From an uncultured Prevotellaceae bacterium (GTDB lineage: Bacteria > Bacteroidota > Bacteroidia > Bacteroidales > Bacteroidaceae): a DNA stretch of 22,178 bases. Location: contig CAMKTM010000008.1 in the NCBI GenBank assembly GCA_946415695.1, forward strand, positions 1 through 22,178, written 5' to 3'. Shown one piece after another: positions 22,028 to 22,178 of the stretch. Made by a program: the position numbers and the translations under genes. A model generated the notes under the pieces. It was given only the letters and a program-made list of their open reading frames with translations. It was not told the DNA's origin and did no database searches. How positions within the stretch are numbered: the stretch's first letter is position 1; each line of letters begins with the position of its first letter.

Positions 22028-22101
22028 CGCTTCAGGATGGGCTTGAACCAACGACCCCATGATTAACAGTCATGTGCTCTAACCAACTGAGCTACTGAAG
22101 C
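22028..22101 (-). tRNA. tRNA-Asn (GTT)
   Basis: The minus strand folds as a 74-nt cloverleaf: acceptor GCTTCAG/CTGAAGC with discriminator G, D stem GCTC/GAGC, anticodon stem CATGA/TCATG with loop CTGTTAA (anticodon GTT), and T loop TTCAAGC. CCA is not encoded. The T stem (GTTGG/CCATC) has one T-T mismatch at its second pair. It is followed by a terminator and preceded by another identical copy 100 bp upstream. Confidence 0.95.
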
Positions 22102-22127
22102 AGGGTGCAATTGCTCGGAAAAACTTG

Positions 22128-22178
22128 CGCTTCAGGATGGGCTTGAACCAACGACCCCATGATTAACAGTCATGTGCT
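22128..22178 (-). tRNA. tRNA-Asn (GTT), second copy, cut by the window edge
   Basis: The 51 bases present are identical to the corresponding part of the first tRNA-Asn, including the T-stem mismatch and the anticodon region. The 5' part lies beyond the window. The 26-bp spacer between the copies contains GTGCAATTGC. Confidence 0.92.

Overview
The window reads as a chromosome segment of a Bacteroidales bacterium, most likely Prevotella or a close relative. Six genes are preceded by a TAnnTTTG box, the -7 element of the Bacteroidetes primary sigma factor. Three secreted proteins end in tails resembling type IX secretion sorting domains. There is a BspA-like leucine-rich surface protein, an animal-type glutaminyl cyclase lipoprotein and a radical SAM/SPASM protein of a kind I know from this order. 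Coding DNA is moderately GC-rich. Much of the intergenic DNA is low-complexity and repetitive.

Layout. 1-361: array of 66-bp tandem repeats. 362-4345 (minus): Lrp/AsnC regulator, a fused C26 amidotransferase / M19 dipeptidase, a glutaminyl-cyclase-like M28 lipoprotein and SufE. 4530-7571 (minus): BspA-like protein with EF-hand loops. 7794-8765 (minus): XerD-like tyrosine recombinase, divergent from aroQ and an overlapping O-methyltransferase gene (8922-9982, plus). 10066-14653 (minus): a 1008-aa secreted protein with fibronectin-like and starch-binding-like modules, then a radical SAM/SPASM protein 8 bp downstream, then a 74-aa lipoprotein with two YGxPP motifs. 15420-17700 (minus): Hsp20, an acyltransferase-3 membrane protein and a Nudix hydrolase. 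17786-21584: a secreted GH16 glucanase (minus) and a GH36 alpha-galactosidase (plus), divergently transcribed from back-to-back promoters. 21585-22178: a stretch with no recognised gene, then two tandem tRNA-Asn genes (minus), the second cut by the window edge.

The most unusual feature is the repeat DNA. At least ten unrelated sequence families share a 7-bp (sometimes 8- or 10-bp) period and are often arranged as long hairpins. They fill intergenic space, overlap several start and stop codons, and appear as in-frame insertions inside coding regions: the dipeptidase fusion, acyltransferase, GH16 tail, radical SAM protein and possibly Nudix. They resemble in form the heptanucleotide STRR repeats of cyanobacteria. 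Separately, a 66-bp element with identical 26-bp inverted arms lies upstream of both large surface-protein genes, with a diverged copy near the tRNAs.

The best candidate for an uncharacterised biochemical system is the radical SAM/SPASM protein with its small lipoprotein, possibly co-transcribed with the large secreted protein upstream. The GH16/GH36 pair, the starch-binding-like protein and the BspA-like protein suggest a glycan-using, surface-decorated gut or oral commensal.
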